Positions 8,143 through 16,928 of a stretch of DNA of 64,000 nucleotides are shown here, one piece after another. Below the pieces are notes generated by a model. It did no database searches, was not told the DNA's origin, and worked only from the letters and a program-made list of their open reading frames with translations. How positions within the stretch are numbered: position 1 is the stretch's first letter; every line of letters starts with the position of its first letter. Source of the DNA: Paenibacillus sp. PAMC 26794 (GTDB taxonomy: Bacteria > Bacillota > Bacilli > Paenibacillales > Paenibacillaceae); NCBI RefSeq assembly GCF_000316035.1, contig NZ_ANHX01000080.1:62001-126000 (forward strand), written 5' to 3'. The position numbers and the translations under genes are program-made.

Positions 8143-9690
8143 ATGTACAAGGTTTTGCTGGTTGATGATGAATTTATGATCTCGGACGGGATCTCCAGTG
8201 TGGTGAACTGGTCCAGATTAGGAACAGAACTGATCGGCATTGCTCAAGATGGATTGGAAGCGCTTGCTTCAATTGAGCGGCAACGCCCGGATATCATCAT
8301 CTCGGACATCCGCATGCCGGGAATGGATGGGTTACAGCTGGTTGAAGCTGTGGCAGAGAAGTATCAGCATATCTCGTTTATCATGCTCACGGGTTTTACG
8401 GAGTTCGAATATGCGAAAACGGCCATGCAGTATGGGGTGAAGCACTATTTGCTTAAGCCCTGCAGTGAGGAGCATCTTGTACAGGCTATCAGTGAATTGG
8501 TCAGTGAGAAGCGAGAGTTAACCGATCAGGAGCGTTTTGTGCAGTCGATCCAATATAATCTGGAGCGTGTACTGCCGCATGCCAAGGAATATTTTCTGAA
8601 AGAGCTAGTCACGAACAGAACATACGGGGTCAAGGAATGGAAGTATTTCGAGGAATTATTCGATGTACAGTTTCAGGATCAACGTGTGCGGTTGCTACTG
8701 GTAGAGATTGAGGGGGATCATGAGTATTTGCACTTGTTCGCGGTGAAGAACATCGCCGAAGATATTTTTCACAATCCCATCTTAAGTGCCACGGTTGGAA
8801 GGCATGTGCTACTAATTATGGAGGACAAGTTGTCTGAAACGCAGTTGTTCCATAATATCGATGAGATTCGCGCCACATTTACCCGATATTATCATGATGA
8901 TCTCACGATAGCGCTAAGCGAGCCAGGAGACCTCTCGCAGGCACGCCATTTGTACATGCAGACGCTGGTTTATCTCAATTACCGCTTTTACCTCGGTGAG
9001 GGCAGTCTCATTATGGAACGGGATATCTACTCTCCCGGGGAGCGCACCCTTCCCGAATTCGAATATAACCCAGAGCGGATGGCTACTGCGATGAAGGCCG
9101 GACACTGGCAGGAAGTTGGAACAGAACTGAACCGGATGTTTCAGATGCTTGCCAGCTTGCGATACGATATTTCTCAAACGAAGTCCTATCTTATTCAGAT
9201 ATTTATGGAGATGATTCGGCTCAGCGGCTCTGCCGAGATGAAAAGTTATATGAATCAGTTGCCAGGTATGATTGAGTCCAGCACCCTGCATTCTTTTCAA
9301 CAGTTTCTGCTTGCCGTCGCCAAAGAAATCACCTTGCGCCGCTATGAACAACATCGCTCAAGACAATCGCAGATGGTAGGCAGTGTGAAACAGTTGGTAG
9401 AGAAACGCTACAAGGACGAGACATTAACACTCCAGTCCATCGCTGGGGAAATATACATGAATCCAGACTACATCGGCAAAATGTTCAAAAAAGAAACCGG
9501 TGAGAAATTTACGAACTATGTGTTAAGCTACCGCATCCGTAAAGCGTTGGAGCTTCTGGAGCAGGACGGGAACTGCACTGTATCCTCGCTTGCCGAACAG
9601 ACAGGCTTTGGTGCCAACTGGCCGTATTTCAGCAAAATGTTCAAGAAATACACGGGATTCTCTCCTTCCGAGTATAAAAAAGTACCCTAA
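8143..9690 (+). CDS. YesN-type response regulator with AraC DNA-binding domain
   Basis: A 515-residue protein. The N-terminal receiver domain (residues 1-120) has the acidic pair D8-D9, phospho-acceptor D55 in ISDIRMPGMDG and K105-region LLKPCS. A long middle linker domain (about 130-400) and a C-terminal AraC/XylS double helix-turn-helix (about 415-515, ending FKKYTGFSPSEYKK) follow. Such proteins switch on neighbouring carbohydrate transport genes when phosphorylated. The longer frame starts at 8110, but AGGAGG at 8128-8133 is nine bases before ATG 8143, which I chose. Its partner is almost certainly the YesM-type kinase at 13538-15313, on the other side of the permease genes. Confidence 0.9.
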   Translation: MYKVLLVDDEFMISDGISSVVNWSRLGTELIGIAQDGLEALASIERQRPDIIISDIRMPGMDGLQLVEAVAEKYQHISFIMLTGFTEFEYAKTAMQYGVKHYLLKPCSEEHLVQAISELVSEKRELTDQERFVQSIQYNLERVLPHAKEYFLKELVTNRTYGVKEWKYFEELFDVQFQDQRVRLLLVEIEGDHEYLHLFAVKNIAEDIFHNPILSATVGRHVLLIMEDKLSETQLFHNIDEIRATFTRYYHDDLTIALSEPGDLSQARHLYMQTLVYLNYRFYLGEGSLIMERDIYSPGERTLPEFEYNPERMATAMKAGHWQEVGTELNRMFQMLASLRYDISQTKSYLIQIFMEMIRLSGSAEMKSYMNQLPGMIESSTLHSFQQFLLAVAKEITLRRYEQHRSRQSQMVGSVKQLVEKRYKDETLTLQSIAGEIYMNPDYIGKMFKKETGEKFTNYVLSYRIRKALELLEQDGNCTVSSLAEQTGFGANWPYFSKMFKKYTGFSPSEYKKVP

Positions 9691-9755
9691 GACAGCGTTG
9701 CTGTCACTTCTACATAGCTAATCTTTATATCCGATCTACATCTAATCTGTGATCG

Positions 9756-9794
9756 GGCCCTGTACGCCATTCATCGGCAGCAGGGTCTTTTTTT
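9756..9794 (+). terminator. rho-independent terminator after the response regulator
   Basis: Stem GGCCCTG (9756-9762) with CAGGGTC (9781-9787), one G-U pair, followed by seven T. It separates the regulator gene from the transport genes, which must then have their own promoter in 9795-9917. Confidence 0.75.
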
Positions 9795-9917
9795 GTCGGA
9801 CGGAACTCGGTTTTGAACATCCATTTATCGGAAATGAGCATGGGAAGAAAAGGCGCTCGCTTCTATCATTAGAAGTGTCATGTTAGTGAATGAACATCGA
9901 GAGTGGAGGTTGAGTGG

Positions 9918-10883
9918 ATGGAGCTGAATCGAAGCCGGGGGATTGAACCTGGGCGTTTGAAGCCAGCTGGCAAATGGAGTTCGGTGAAAAAGGAACTTGT
10001 CCGCAACAGATACGTTTATCTGATGCTCGTTCCTGTGGTAGCCTACTATCTGATTTTCAGCTATGGGCCAATGTACGGGCTACTGATGGCATTTCAGGAA
10101 TCCTACAACCCGATCAAAGGAATCTTGGCAGGCGAATGGGTCGGATTTGACAACTTCACCATGTTTTTTGAAAGTTATTATTTCTGGCGACTGATTAAGA
10201 ACACACTGATTTTGAGTTTTTACAGTATTGTGTTTGGTTTCCCGGCTCCGATTCTACTAGCACTGCTGCTGAATGAAGTCCGGAAGAAGTGGTTCAGAGG
10301 TGCAGTACAGACCATCAGTTATATGCCGCATTTTATTTCGGTTGTCGTCGTGGTCGGAATGTTAAAAACGTTCTCATCTCTGGACGGTGGGTTATTTAAC
10401 GTCATTCGTGACTTTTTCGATCTGCAGCCGATTATGTTTTTGGCGGAAAAAGATATGTTCCGTCCGATGTACATTCTGTCCAACATATGGCAGGGGGCAG
10501 GGTGGGCCTCGATTATCTTTTTGGCAGCACTAAGTGGTATTGATCCTCAGTTGTATGAAGCTTCCAAAATTGACGGCGCAGGCCGCTGGAGACAGCTGTT
10601 ACATATTACACTGCCGGGCATTATGCCAACGATTGTGATCATGTTAATTCTGCGTATGGGGGCGGTCATGAACGCGGATTTTCAGAAAATATTGCTGATG
10701 CAAACGGCACCGACCTATGAGACATCGGATGTCATATCCACCTTTGTGTATCGATCGGGTATTTTGGAGGGGAACTATACGTATTCAACCGCCATCGGAC
10801 TATTTAACGGCGTCATTAATTTCGCGCTGCTCATTATCGCGAACGCGATCAGCAGAAAGCTTAACTCAACCAGTCTCTGGTAA
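9918..10883 (+). CDS. sugar ABC transporter permease, LplB family
   Basis: A 321-residue inner-membrane permease of the carbohydrate uptake type 1 family, LplB subgroup. An N-terminal cytoplasmic extension of about 30 residues precedes six hydrophobic segments. The EAA loop that docks the ATPase is LYEASKIDGAGRWRQLLHITLP near residues 215-235. The phrase FSYGPMYGLLMAFQ at the first periplasmic loop is characteristic of the subgroup. GGAGG eight bases before ATG 9918 sets the start. It pairs with the permease that follows (15-base gap) and the lipoprotein at 11796. No ATPase gene is present, so a shared MsmX-type ATPase is expected elsewhere. Confidence 0.92.
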   Translation: MELNRSRGIEPGRLKPAGKWSSVKKELVRNRYVYLMLVPVVAYYLIFSYGPMYGLLMAFQESYNPIKGILAGEWVGFDNFTMFFESYYFWRLIKNTLILSFYSIVFGFPAPILLALLLNEVRKKWFRGAVQTISYMPHFISVVVVVGMLKTFSSLDGGLFNVIRDFFDLQPIMFLAEKDMFRPMYILSNIWQGAGWASIIFLAALSGIDPQLYEASKIDGAGRWRQLLHITLPGIMPTIVIMLILRMGAVMNADFQKILLMQTAPTYETSDVISTFVYRSGILEGNYTYSTAIGLFNGVINFALLIIANAISRKLNSTSLW

Positions 10884-10898
10884 TTGGAAGGTGAAGCG

Positions 10899-11768
10899 AT
10901 GAAACAGTCTATAGGGGAACGAGTTTTTGATGTATTCAATACACTGCTGCTCTTGGTGATCATGGTTTTATGCTTTTACCCGATGATGTACGTGTTCAAT
11001 TCTTCAATCAGCGACCCGGACCAGATGCTGCGTTCCCGTTCACTGATGCTCATTCCTGAAGGTTTTCAGCTGGGAGCGTACAAGTCGGTATTTCAGGATA
11101 CTCGCATCTATACGGGATATATGAACACCTTGTTCTATGTTGTGGTGGGTACAGCCATCAATCTGCTTATGACTTCGCTGGCAGCCTATGGGTTATCACG
11201 TGGTGATCTGATGGGCAGAAAAACGCTGATGAAATTAATTACGTTCACGATGTTCTTCGGCGGGGGCATGATCCCGACGTTTCTGCTGATTCAAAATCTG
11301 GGGATGGTCGACACCCGCTTTGCGCTTATTATTCCCGGTGCGATCAGTACGTTCTATTTCCTCATTATGAAAACAAACTTTGAGGGCATTCCGATCAGTC
11401 TGATCGAATCGGCGAAGCTCGATGGCGCCAATGACTTTCTGATTTTGTTCCGAATTGTACTGCCTTTGTCAAAGCCAATCCTGGCGGTCATGATGCTGTA
11501 TTATGCAGTTGACCATTGGAATGATTATGTCGGACCGATGCTCTATCTGCGCAGTCAGGAGCTGTATCCGATCCAGATTATTATGCGTGATATTCTGATC
11601 AGCAGCAGTACAGAGGCCATGGGCGCTGGCGCCGATACCGGCTTTGCCATTGGGGAGAACATCAAATATGCGACCATTATTATCTCCACGCTGCCGATTA
11701 TGCTGGTATATCCGTTCATCCAACGTTATTTTGTTCAGGGCGCCCTAATCGGTGCTGTGAAACAATAA
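10899..11768 (+). CDS. sugar ABC transporter permease, YtcP family
   Basis: A 289-residue permease, the second half of the LplB/YtcP pair. Six hydrophobic segments and the EAA loop SLIESAKLDGANDFLILFRIVLP (about residues 165-190) are visible. The sequence NSSISDPDQML early in the first loop is typical of the YtcP/LplC group. The frame is open from 10884, but GGAAGGTG just before ATG 10899 supports that start. It sits 15 bases after the LplB-like gene and 27 before the lipoprotein start, a tight operon. Oligosaccharides or rhamnogalacturonan fragments are the usual cargo of this family; the cargo here is unknown. Confidence 0.92.
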   Translation: MKQSIGERVFDVFNTLLLLVIMVLCFYPMMYVFNSSISDPDQMLRSRSLMLIPEGFQLGAYKSVFQDTRIYTGYMNTLFYVVVGTAINLLMTSLAAYGLSRGDLMGRKTLMKLITFTMFFGGGMIPTFLLIQNLGMVDTRFALIIPGAISTFYFLIMKTNFEGIPISLIESAKLDGANDFLILFRIVLPLSKPILAVMMLYYAVDHWNDYVGPMLYLRSQELYPIQIIMRDILISSSTEAMGAGADTGFAIGENIKYATIIISTLPIMLVYPFIQRYFVQGALIGAVKQ

Positions 11769-11795
11769 AAAATGTATCCTATGGAGGCGAATTAC

Positions 11796-13445
11796 GTGAA
11801 AAAAAGAATGGGGTCCATCCTGTTGTCATCGCTACTTACCATGTCTTTACTGGCGGGTTGTACGGGGGATAATGAACCAGGTAACGCAGAGCAAGCAGAA
11901 GGAACAGAACCTGCGGTTCAGGCGTTGACCGAGATTCCGCTACCGATTACAAGTGAGCCATTTACCATTGACTACTGGCGCGCCAATGATGCCAAACTGA
12001 CGGCTTCCTTGAACAATTTTGGGGATATCGCGGCTTACAAGGAAAAGGAGAAGCTGACGGGTATCCAAGTGAAATTTACACATCCCCCGCTCGGGCAACA
12101 GCGTGACCAGTTCAATCTGCTGATCTCCACGAAGGAGCTGCCGGATGTCATTTATTACAACTGGGCAGATGCCGTTGGCGGACCGGAAAAAATGATCAAA
12201 GACGGTCGAATCATCCGGTTGAATGAATTGATCGACAGTTATGCACCGAACTTAAAGCGGATTATTGAATCCGATCCGGATGTGAAAAAGCAGATTGCAC
12301 TCGATGATGGAACGATCTATATGTTCCCGCTGCTGAAGCTGGATGCATTGAAGCTGAATGCCACTTCCGGTTTAATTATGCGCCAGGATTGGCTTGATGC
12401 ATTGAACCTTAAGGTACCTACCAACATCGATGAGTGGTATACGGTGCTTAAGGCATTCAAGGAACAGGACCCTAACGGCAACGGCAAGCCAGATGAGCTG
12501 CCATTCACTGGAAACTGGGGGCCGGGTAACCTGACCAAGCTCCATGATTTTGCCGCGGCATTTGGTGTAATTGGTGGTTTCCAGATGAATGGAGACAAGG
12601 TGGAATTCGGACCGATTCAGCCGGGCTACCGTGATTTCTTGGAGACCATGGCCAAGTGGTACAAGGAAGGGCTGATTGATCCCGAGATCATGACCAATGA
12701 CGGTAAAGCATTTGACTATAAGGTCACCAGCAATCTGGCAGGCGCATATCAGGGTGGTGTGTTCAGTGGTATGGGGAAATACTTCAATCTGATGAGAGAT
12801 ACGGATCCGAACTTTAACGTGACTGGTGTACCGTGGCCTGTATCTCCAGATGGAACGTCCTATGCGACATTTAATCTGGACGCTAAAGTGTTGACTTATG
12901 GTGAGGCCATTACAGCTTCCGCAGACGAAGACCAATTGAAATACATTGTACAGTGGATGGACTACAACTATAGCGAAGAGGGTAGTGATCTGTTCAACTT
13001 TGGTATCGAAAATGACAGCTATGTTCGTGACGGGGAAGGTGTCAAATTCACAGATACCATCATTGATAATCCGAACGGCCTGACGTATGACCAGGCACTG
13101 GCTTCCTATGCCTTATCCATTATGGACGGTCCAATTAATCAGGATAGTCGTTATTTGGATGCCTTATTATTTGACGACGGACAACGTGCCGCGAATGCGG
13201 AATGGATGAAAGCAAGCTCAGCTTTAACGCTTCCCCCAATTCGTTTGTCAACAGATGAGGTGACCACAAGTACGTCCATCATGAGCCAAGTGAATACGTA
13301 TTTGAATGAAACGATGACTGCCATCATTAGCGGACAGAAACCGATCACCGAATTTGACACGATGGCCGAAACAATCAAGAGCATGGACATTGACCGGGCG
13401 ATTGAGGTTCATCAGGCGGCATATGATCGATATCAGTCCAAATAA
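11796..13445 (+). CDS. extracellular sugar-binding lipoprotein (LplA/YtcQ type)
   Basis: A 549-residue lipoprotein. A signal peptide with lipobox LLAGC (cysteine at about residue 21) anchors it to the outside of the membrane. The mature part is a long type 1 carbohydrate-binding protein of about 520 residues, the size that goes with LplB/YtcP permeases, including the phrase DPNGNGKPDELP, an EF-hand-like calcium loop seen in this family. Translation most likely starts at GTG 11796 after TGGAGGCG; an upstream ATG at 11772 lacks a good site. It delivers the sugar to the two permeases just upstream. Confidence 0.9.
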   Translation: MKKRMGSILLSSLLTMSLLAGCTGDNEPGNAEQAEGTEPAVQALTEIPLPITSEPFTIDYWRANDAKLTASLNNFGDIAAYKEKEKLTGIQVKFTHPPLGQQRDQFNLLISTKELPDVIYYNWADAVGGPEKMIKDGRIIRLNELIDSYAPNLKRIIESDPDVKKQIALDDGTIYMFPLLKLDALKLNATSGLIMRQDWLDALNLKVPTNIDEWYTVLKAFKEQDPNGNGKPDELPFTGNWGPGNLTKLHDFAAAFGVIGGFQMNGDKVEFGPIQPGYRDFLETMAKWYKEGLIDPEIMTNDGKAFDYKVTSNLAGAYQGGVFSGMGKYFNLMRDTDPNFNVTGVPWPVSPDGTSYATFNLDAKVLTYGEAITASADEDQLKYIVQWMDYNYSEEGSDLFNFGIENDSYVRDGEGVKFTDTIIDNPNGLTYDQALASYALSIMDGPINQDSRYLDALLFDDGQRAANAEWMKASSALTLPPIRLSTDEVTTSTSIMSQVNTYLNETMTAIISGQKPITEFDTMAETIKSMDIDRAIEVHQAAYDRYQSK

Positions 13446-13537
13446 TACGTGAGAAATCGAGCGCTAAAACTTTGGGGGAACCTTCCTGTATGTGATATAC
13501 CTAGTAGTATCACGTGGTTCAAAGGAGCGCTTTGGTC

Positions 13538-15313
13538 ATGACAGCCTACCGCAAACTCAGCATCAAAATGAAAATGTTTCTGATGATTATGTTCATGATG
13601 GCGTTTATCATCATCTTGGCGTTTGGGTCCTTGTATTATACGTACTCGGTGTATGACAAACAGCTGTTTGATAAGTCGTCCCGACTTCTGAACCTTTCTT
13701 CGTCTACAGTGGATGTTGAACTCCAGAAGTTGGAAGCGTTATCATTAAACATGATCTCCGATACGCAGATTCAAAGAGCTTTGAAGTCGTTGTTGGATGA
13801 CGATAGCGCATATTCAAGCTTTATTGAACGAAAGAAGATCACGGATCGGCTATGGGAGCATATTAGTGGGGCTGCACGTTATGTGCAGTCCGTTCATCTG
13901 ATTGATTCCAGGGGAAGAGTGAATAAATATGGCGAGACACTAACCGTATCCCAGGAAAAATATGATCGGATGATTGCGGCTGCGGAGCAGGCCAATGGTG
14001 CAGTGCGCTGGTTATACCCGGATGACGATGACCCGATGCTGGTTATGGTGCGTCAAGTACGAGCCTACGAACCCATGACCCTGGAACCGGTAGGTATACT
14101 GTTTCTGCGTATTAATATCGAGCGACTTGTTGAGGAGTATGCGGGCATCGATAGCCAGGACAGTGACATTATTTTAAAAGCAGGCAGTGATGTGGTGTAT
14201 CCTTATCGCCAGCTTCCAGAAGCGGTGTCCGCCGGACTGAATCCACTTCCAGGCAGTGGGGGATATGAGATCAAGAATCTGGATGGGAGGGAGATATTTC
14301 TTTCCCAGAAGAAATCCGCATACACCGGCTGGGTGTATTATAATATGGCCTCTTATGATGAAATTTTTGAACGTATTATATGGTTGAAAAATAGTTTGAT
14401 TGTCGTTTATCTTATCGCCATTCTGGTTGTTCTCGCGCTTGGTATGGTGTTCGCACGAAGTCTGACAAGGCCGATCAGGCAGCTCATCAGTCAGATGAAG
14501 GAGGTTCAGTATGGGGATCTGGAGAATATGGATGCTAATCTGTCCATTCCAACACACCAGCACATGGATGAATTGGGGTTACTACAGCGTACGTATCGAA
14601 TGATGATTACACATATTAATACATTGATCAAAGAAAATTATGCAAGCCAGCTGGTCATTAAAGAAACGGAGTTCAAGGCGCTACAGGCGCAGATCAATCC
14701 CCACTTTCTGTATAATGCGCTGGATTCGATCCATTGGCTCGCCAAAAAGAACAGGCAGGAGCAAATCTCCAGTATGGTGCTATCACTCGGATATCTGCTG
14801 CGTTCCTCCATCAGCTTCAAGCAAAATATCATTACCATTGCGGAAGAGCTGGAGATCGTCAATCATTACATCACCATTCAGACCTACCGTTTCCGGCAGC
14901 GGCTGGATTTCCGTATGGATGTGCCTGCTTCTTATCTGGGTTGTGCCATTCCCAAGTTGACCCTACAGCCACTACTGGAGAATGCCATTCAATACGGATT
15001 GGAACCACAGGTTGGATCATGTCTGATTCGAGTGTATGCCGAGATATCAGGTGGCAAGCTGGCCCTTATCGTGGAGGATCACGGTCCCGGCATGGAACCC
15101 GAATATGTGGAACAGGTGCTGCGCGGTGAAGTGAAAACCAGAGGAACAGGTATTGGTCTACTGAATATCAGGGAGCGGGTACGTTTGGCTTTTGGCGAAG
15201 AATATGATGTTCTGCTGGAGAGCAAGCCGGGGAGTGGAACGAGAGTAACGGTGCTGCTGCCACCCCCATCACCAGGTAAGGAGGAGAAGCTATGGGAATA
15301 TGGATGCGAATGA
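13538..15313 (+). CDS. YesM-type sensor histidine kinase
   Basis: A 591-residue membrane kinase. TM1 is at about residues 10-35, followed by an extracellular Cache-like sensor (about 40-285), TM2 (about 290-315), a HAMP linker, and the His_kinase domain with QINPHFLYN (phospho-acceptor H389). The HATPase part carries LENAIQYGLEP (N box), EDHGPGM (G1) and GTGIGLLNI (G2). AAAGGAG ten bases before ATG 13538 gives the start; an upstream GTG at 13514 is less likely. It should sense a sugar or a loaded binding protein outside the cell and phosphorylate the regulator at 8143. Its 3' end overlaps the next gene by 22 bases, which implies coupled translation. Confidence 0.92.
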   Translation: MTAYRKLSIKMKMFLMIMFMMAFIIILAFGSLYYTYSVYDKQLFDKSSRLLNLSSSTVDVELQKLEALSLNMISDTQIQRALKSLLDDDSAYSSFIERKKITDRLWEHISGAARYVQSVHLIDSRGRVNKYGETLTVSQEKYDRMIAAAEQANGAVRWLYPDDDDPMLVMVRQVRAYEPMTLEPVGILFLRINIERLVEEYAGIDSQDSDIILKAGSDVVYPYRQLPEAVSAGLNPLPGSGGYEIKNLDGREIFLSQKKSAYTGWVYYNMASYDEIFERIIWLKNSLIVVYLIAILVVLALGMVFARSLTRPIRQLISQMKEVQYGDLENMDANLSIPTHQHMDELGLLQRTYRMMITHINTLIKENYASQLVIKETEFKALQAQINPHFLYNALDSIHWLAKKNRQEQISSMVLSLGYLLRSSISFKQNIITIAEELEIVNHYITIQTYRFRQRLDFRMDVPASYLGCAIPKLTLQPLLENAIQYGLEPQVGSCLIRVYAEISGGKLALIVEDHGPGMEPEYVEQVLRGEVKTRGTGIGLLNIRERVRLAFGEEYDVLLESKPGSGTRVTVLLPPPSPGKEEKLWEYGCE

Positions 15314-16581
15314 TAGGCATGCTCTGCCTTATGCTGACTCTTCTTGGTTGCGTGAACCAGTTGGATCAAAGGCCAGGCATGATTGTGGAAGAAGAGCCGA
15401 TAACGTTGCGAATCGCTTGGTGGGGTGGGGAGTTTCGCAACAATGCAACGATAGCTGTTATCGACCTGTATGAGAAGTTGAATCCACATGTGAACATCGA
15501 ATACGAATATAGCAGTTTCAACGAATACTGGAGAAAACTTGCCCCACATGCAGCAGGCAATGCGTTGCCCGACATTATCCAGATGGACATCTCCTATCTG
15601 TCCCAGTACAGTTCGCTGCAACTATTGGAGGACATGACGCCGTACATGCAGAGCGGACTGATTGACACGACAGATATTGAGAAGGAACAGCTGGAGAGTG
15701 GTAGCCTGAATGGAAAAACCTATGGTCTCAGTTTGGGGGTTAACGCCATGCTCAGCATCTATGATCCGGAAGTGTTAAAGGCCAATGATATTGAATTGCC
15801 AACAGATACGTGGACATGGGCGGATTTTGACCGGATGGGCGAGCAATTGCTCGGGAAAGGCATCTATCTAGGAACCTATTTTACGCCGGAACAGTTTTTC
15901 GCGTATTACTTGAGACAGTATGGTTCCAAGTTGTACGCGGAGGATGGCAAGAGGTTGGGTTATGTGGATGATGGGTTGTTTATTGAATACTTTGGCAGGA
16001 TGCAGCAGCTCGCGGAGAAGAAACTTATTTTTGCACCGGATATCTGGACATCAGATATTGGCCAGCCTGATAACGACCCGTTTTATCTGGGAGAGGCTTT
16101 GTTTAGCTGGGGGTATTCCAACCAATTTATCAGCACCGCTCAGCGTTATGGCAAACCATTAACCATCTCCCCAATGCCTGGGCCAAACAGCCAGGATGGA
16201 TTGTTCTTGAAGCCAGGCATGTTTTTCTCCATGGCGGGTAATTCCAGACATAAGGAGGAGGCGGCCAAGTTCATCAGCTTTTTTGTGAATGATTTGGATG
16301 CCAATCTGCTGCTCAAAGGGGAGCGGGGTGTGCCCGTCTCATCCAGTGTCAAAGAGCGGATGAAGCTGGTGGTTGAACCGGAGCTGGCGCAGGTGTTTGA
16401 CTATATTGATTGGGTTGCGGATAACAGCACTCAGATGGACCCCCCTGATCCCGTAGGTGCACCCGAGGTCACTGCGGTATTGAGAGAGTTGTATGATCTT
16501 CTGCTGTTTGGCAAAATTACGCCTGAGCAGGCGGCGGTGGAATTTCGTGAACGGGCGAACGGAATACTAGGTGGAAAGTGA
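15292..16581 (+). CDS. family 1 extracellular solute-binding lipoprotein
   Basis: A 429-residue lipoprotein with a short signal peptide and lipobox LLGC (cysteine near residue 20). The mature part is a UgpB/MalE-like carbohydrate-binding fold (TLRIAWWGGE at its start, IIQMDISYLSQY near residue 100, FSWGYSNQF near 265). It starts at ATG 15292 after AAGGAGG, inside the end of the kinase gene. It is a second binding protein in a locus that already has a long LplA-type one. The overlap with the kinase suggests that it may present a sugar to the kinase rather than to the permeases, as proposed for similar kinase-linked binding proteins; this is inference. Confidence 0.88.
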   Translation: MGIWMRMIGMLCLMLTLLGCVNQLDQRPGMIVEEEPITLRIAWWGGEFRNNATIAVIDLYEKLNPHVNIEYEYSSFNEYWRKLAPHAAGNALPDIIQMDISYLSQYSSLQLLEDMTPYMQSGLIDTTDIEKEQLESGSLNGKTYGLSLGVNAMLSIYDPEVLKANDIELPTDTWTWADFDRMGEQLLGKGIYLGTYFTPEQFFAYYLRQYGSKLYAEDGKRLGYVDDGLFIEYFGRMQQLAEKKLIFAPDIWTSDIGQPDNDPFYLGEALFSWGYSNQFISTAQRYGKPLTISPMPGPNSQDGLFLKPGMFFSMAGNSRHKEEAAKFISFFVNDLDANLLLKGERGVPVSSSVKERMKLVVEPELAQVFDYIDWVADNSTQMDPPDPVGAPEVTAVLRELYDLLLFGKITPEQAAVEFRERANGILGGK

Positions 16582-16810
16582 TATAAATTGAACTAAACGT
16601 CACTTACACTTGCTACTCCGATGACAGAACAACCTTCTGATCGCTGTTATCCCCAGATTTTTTGGATTCCCTTTTTCAAAGGGTAAAATCCGGGGATAAA
16701 GGCGAAGCATATGCTTCCGATGCAGCTTTCTTTCAGAAAGCTTTTAGCTCCCCTTCTTCAGGTTATTTCTGTCCTCTTCGTTTTGTGTAAATATGTCGTT
16801 CAATTTATAT
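16581..16810. repeat. 230 bp intergenic element with terminal inverted repeats (MITE-like)
   Basis: The ends are a perfect 13-base inverted repeat: ATATAAATTGAAC (16581-16593) and GTTCAATTTATAT (16798-16810). Inside are two hairpin-forming stretches (TATCCCC near 16650 with GGGGATA near 16695; GCTTTC TTTCA GAAAGC near 16725-16742). No coding frame is seen. The left end overlaps the stop codon of the binding-protein gene. A non-coding element with inverted ends and internal foldback fits a miniature inverted-repeat transposable element or a dispersed intergenic repeat. No clear target duplication is visible. Confidence 0.55.
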
Positions 16811-16830
16811 AACGAATAGTAAATATAAAA

Positions 16831-16863
16831 ACAAGCTTCCCTCTAGTACAGAGGGAAGCTTGT
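16831..16863. terminator. bidirectional terminator between convergent units
   Basis: Perfect 14-base arms ACAAGCTTCCCTCT / AGAGGGAAGCTTGT around TAGTA. On the minus strand a run TTGTTTTTAT follows, so it mainly serves the ABC exporter gene ending at 16929; on the plus strand TTCTTTC follows. Confidence 0.75.
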
Positions 16864-16928
16864 TCTTTCATTGTAGTGACTTATTTCTACAACTCATATG
16901 TTGGATTTTAACCGTTTAATCCTCTCAC

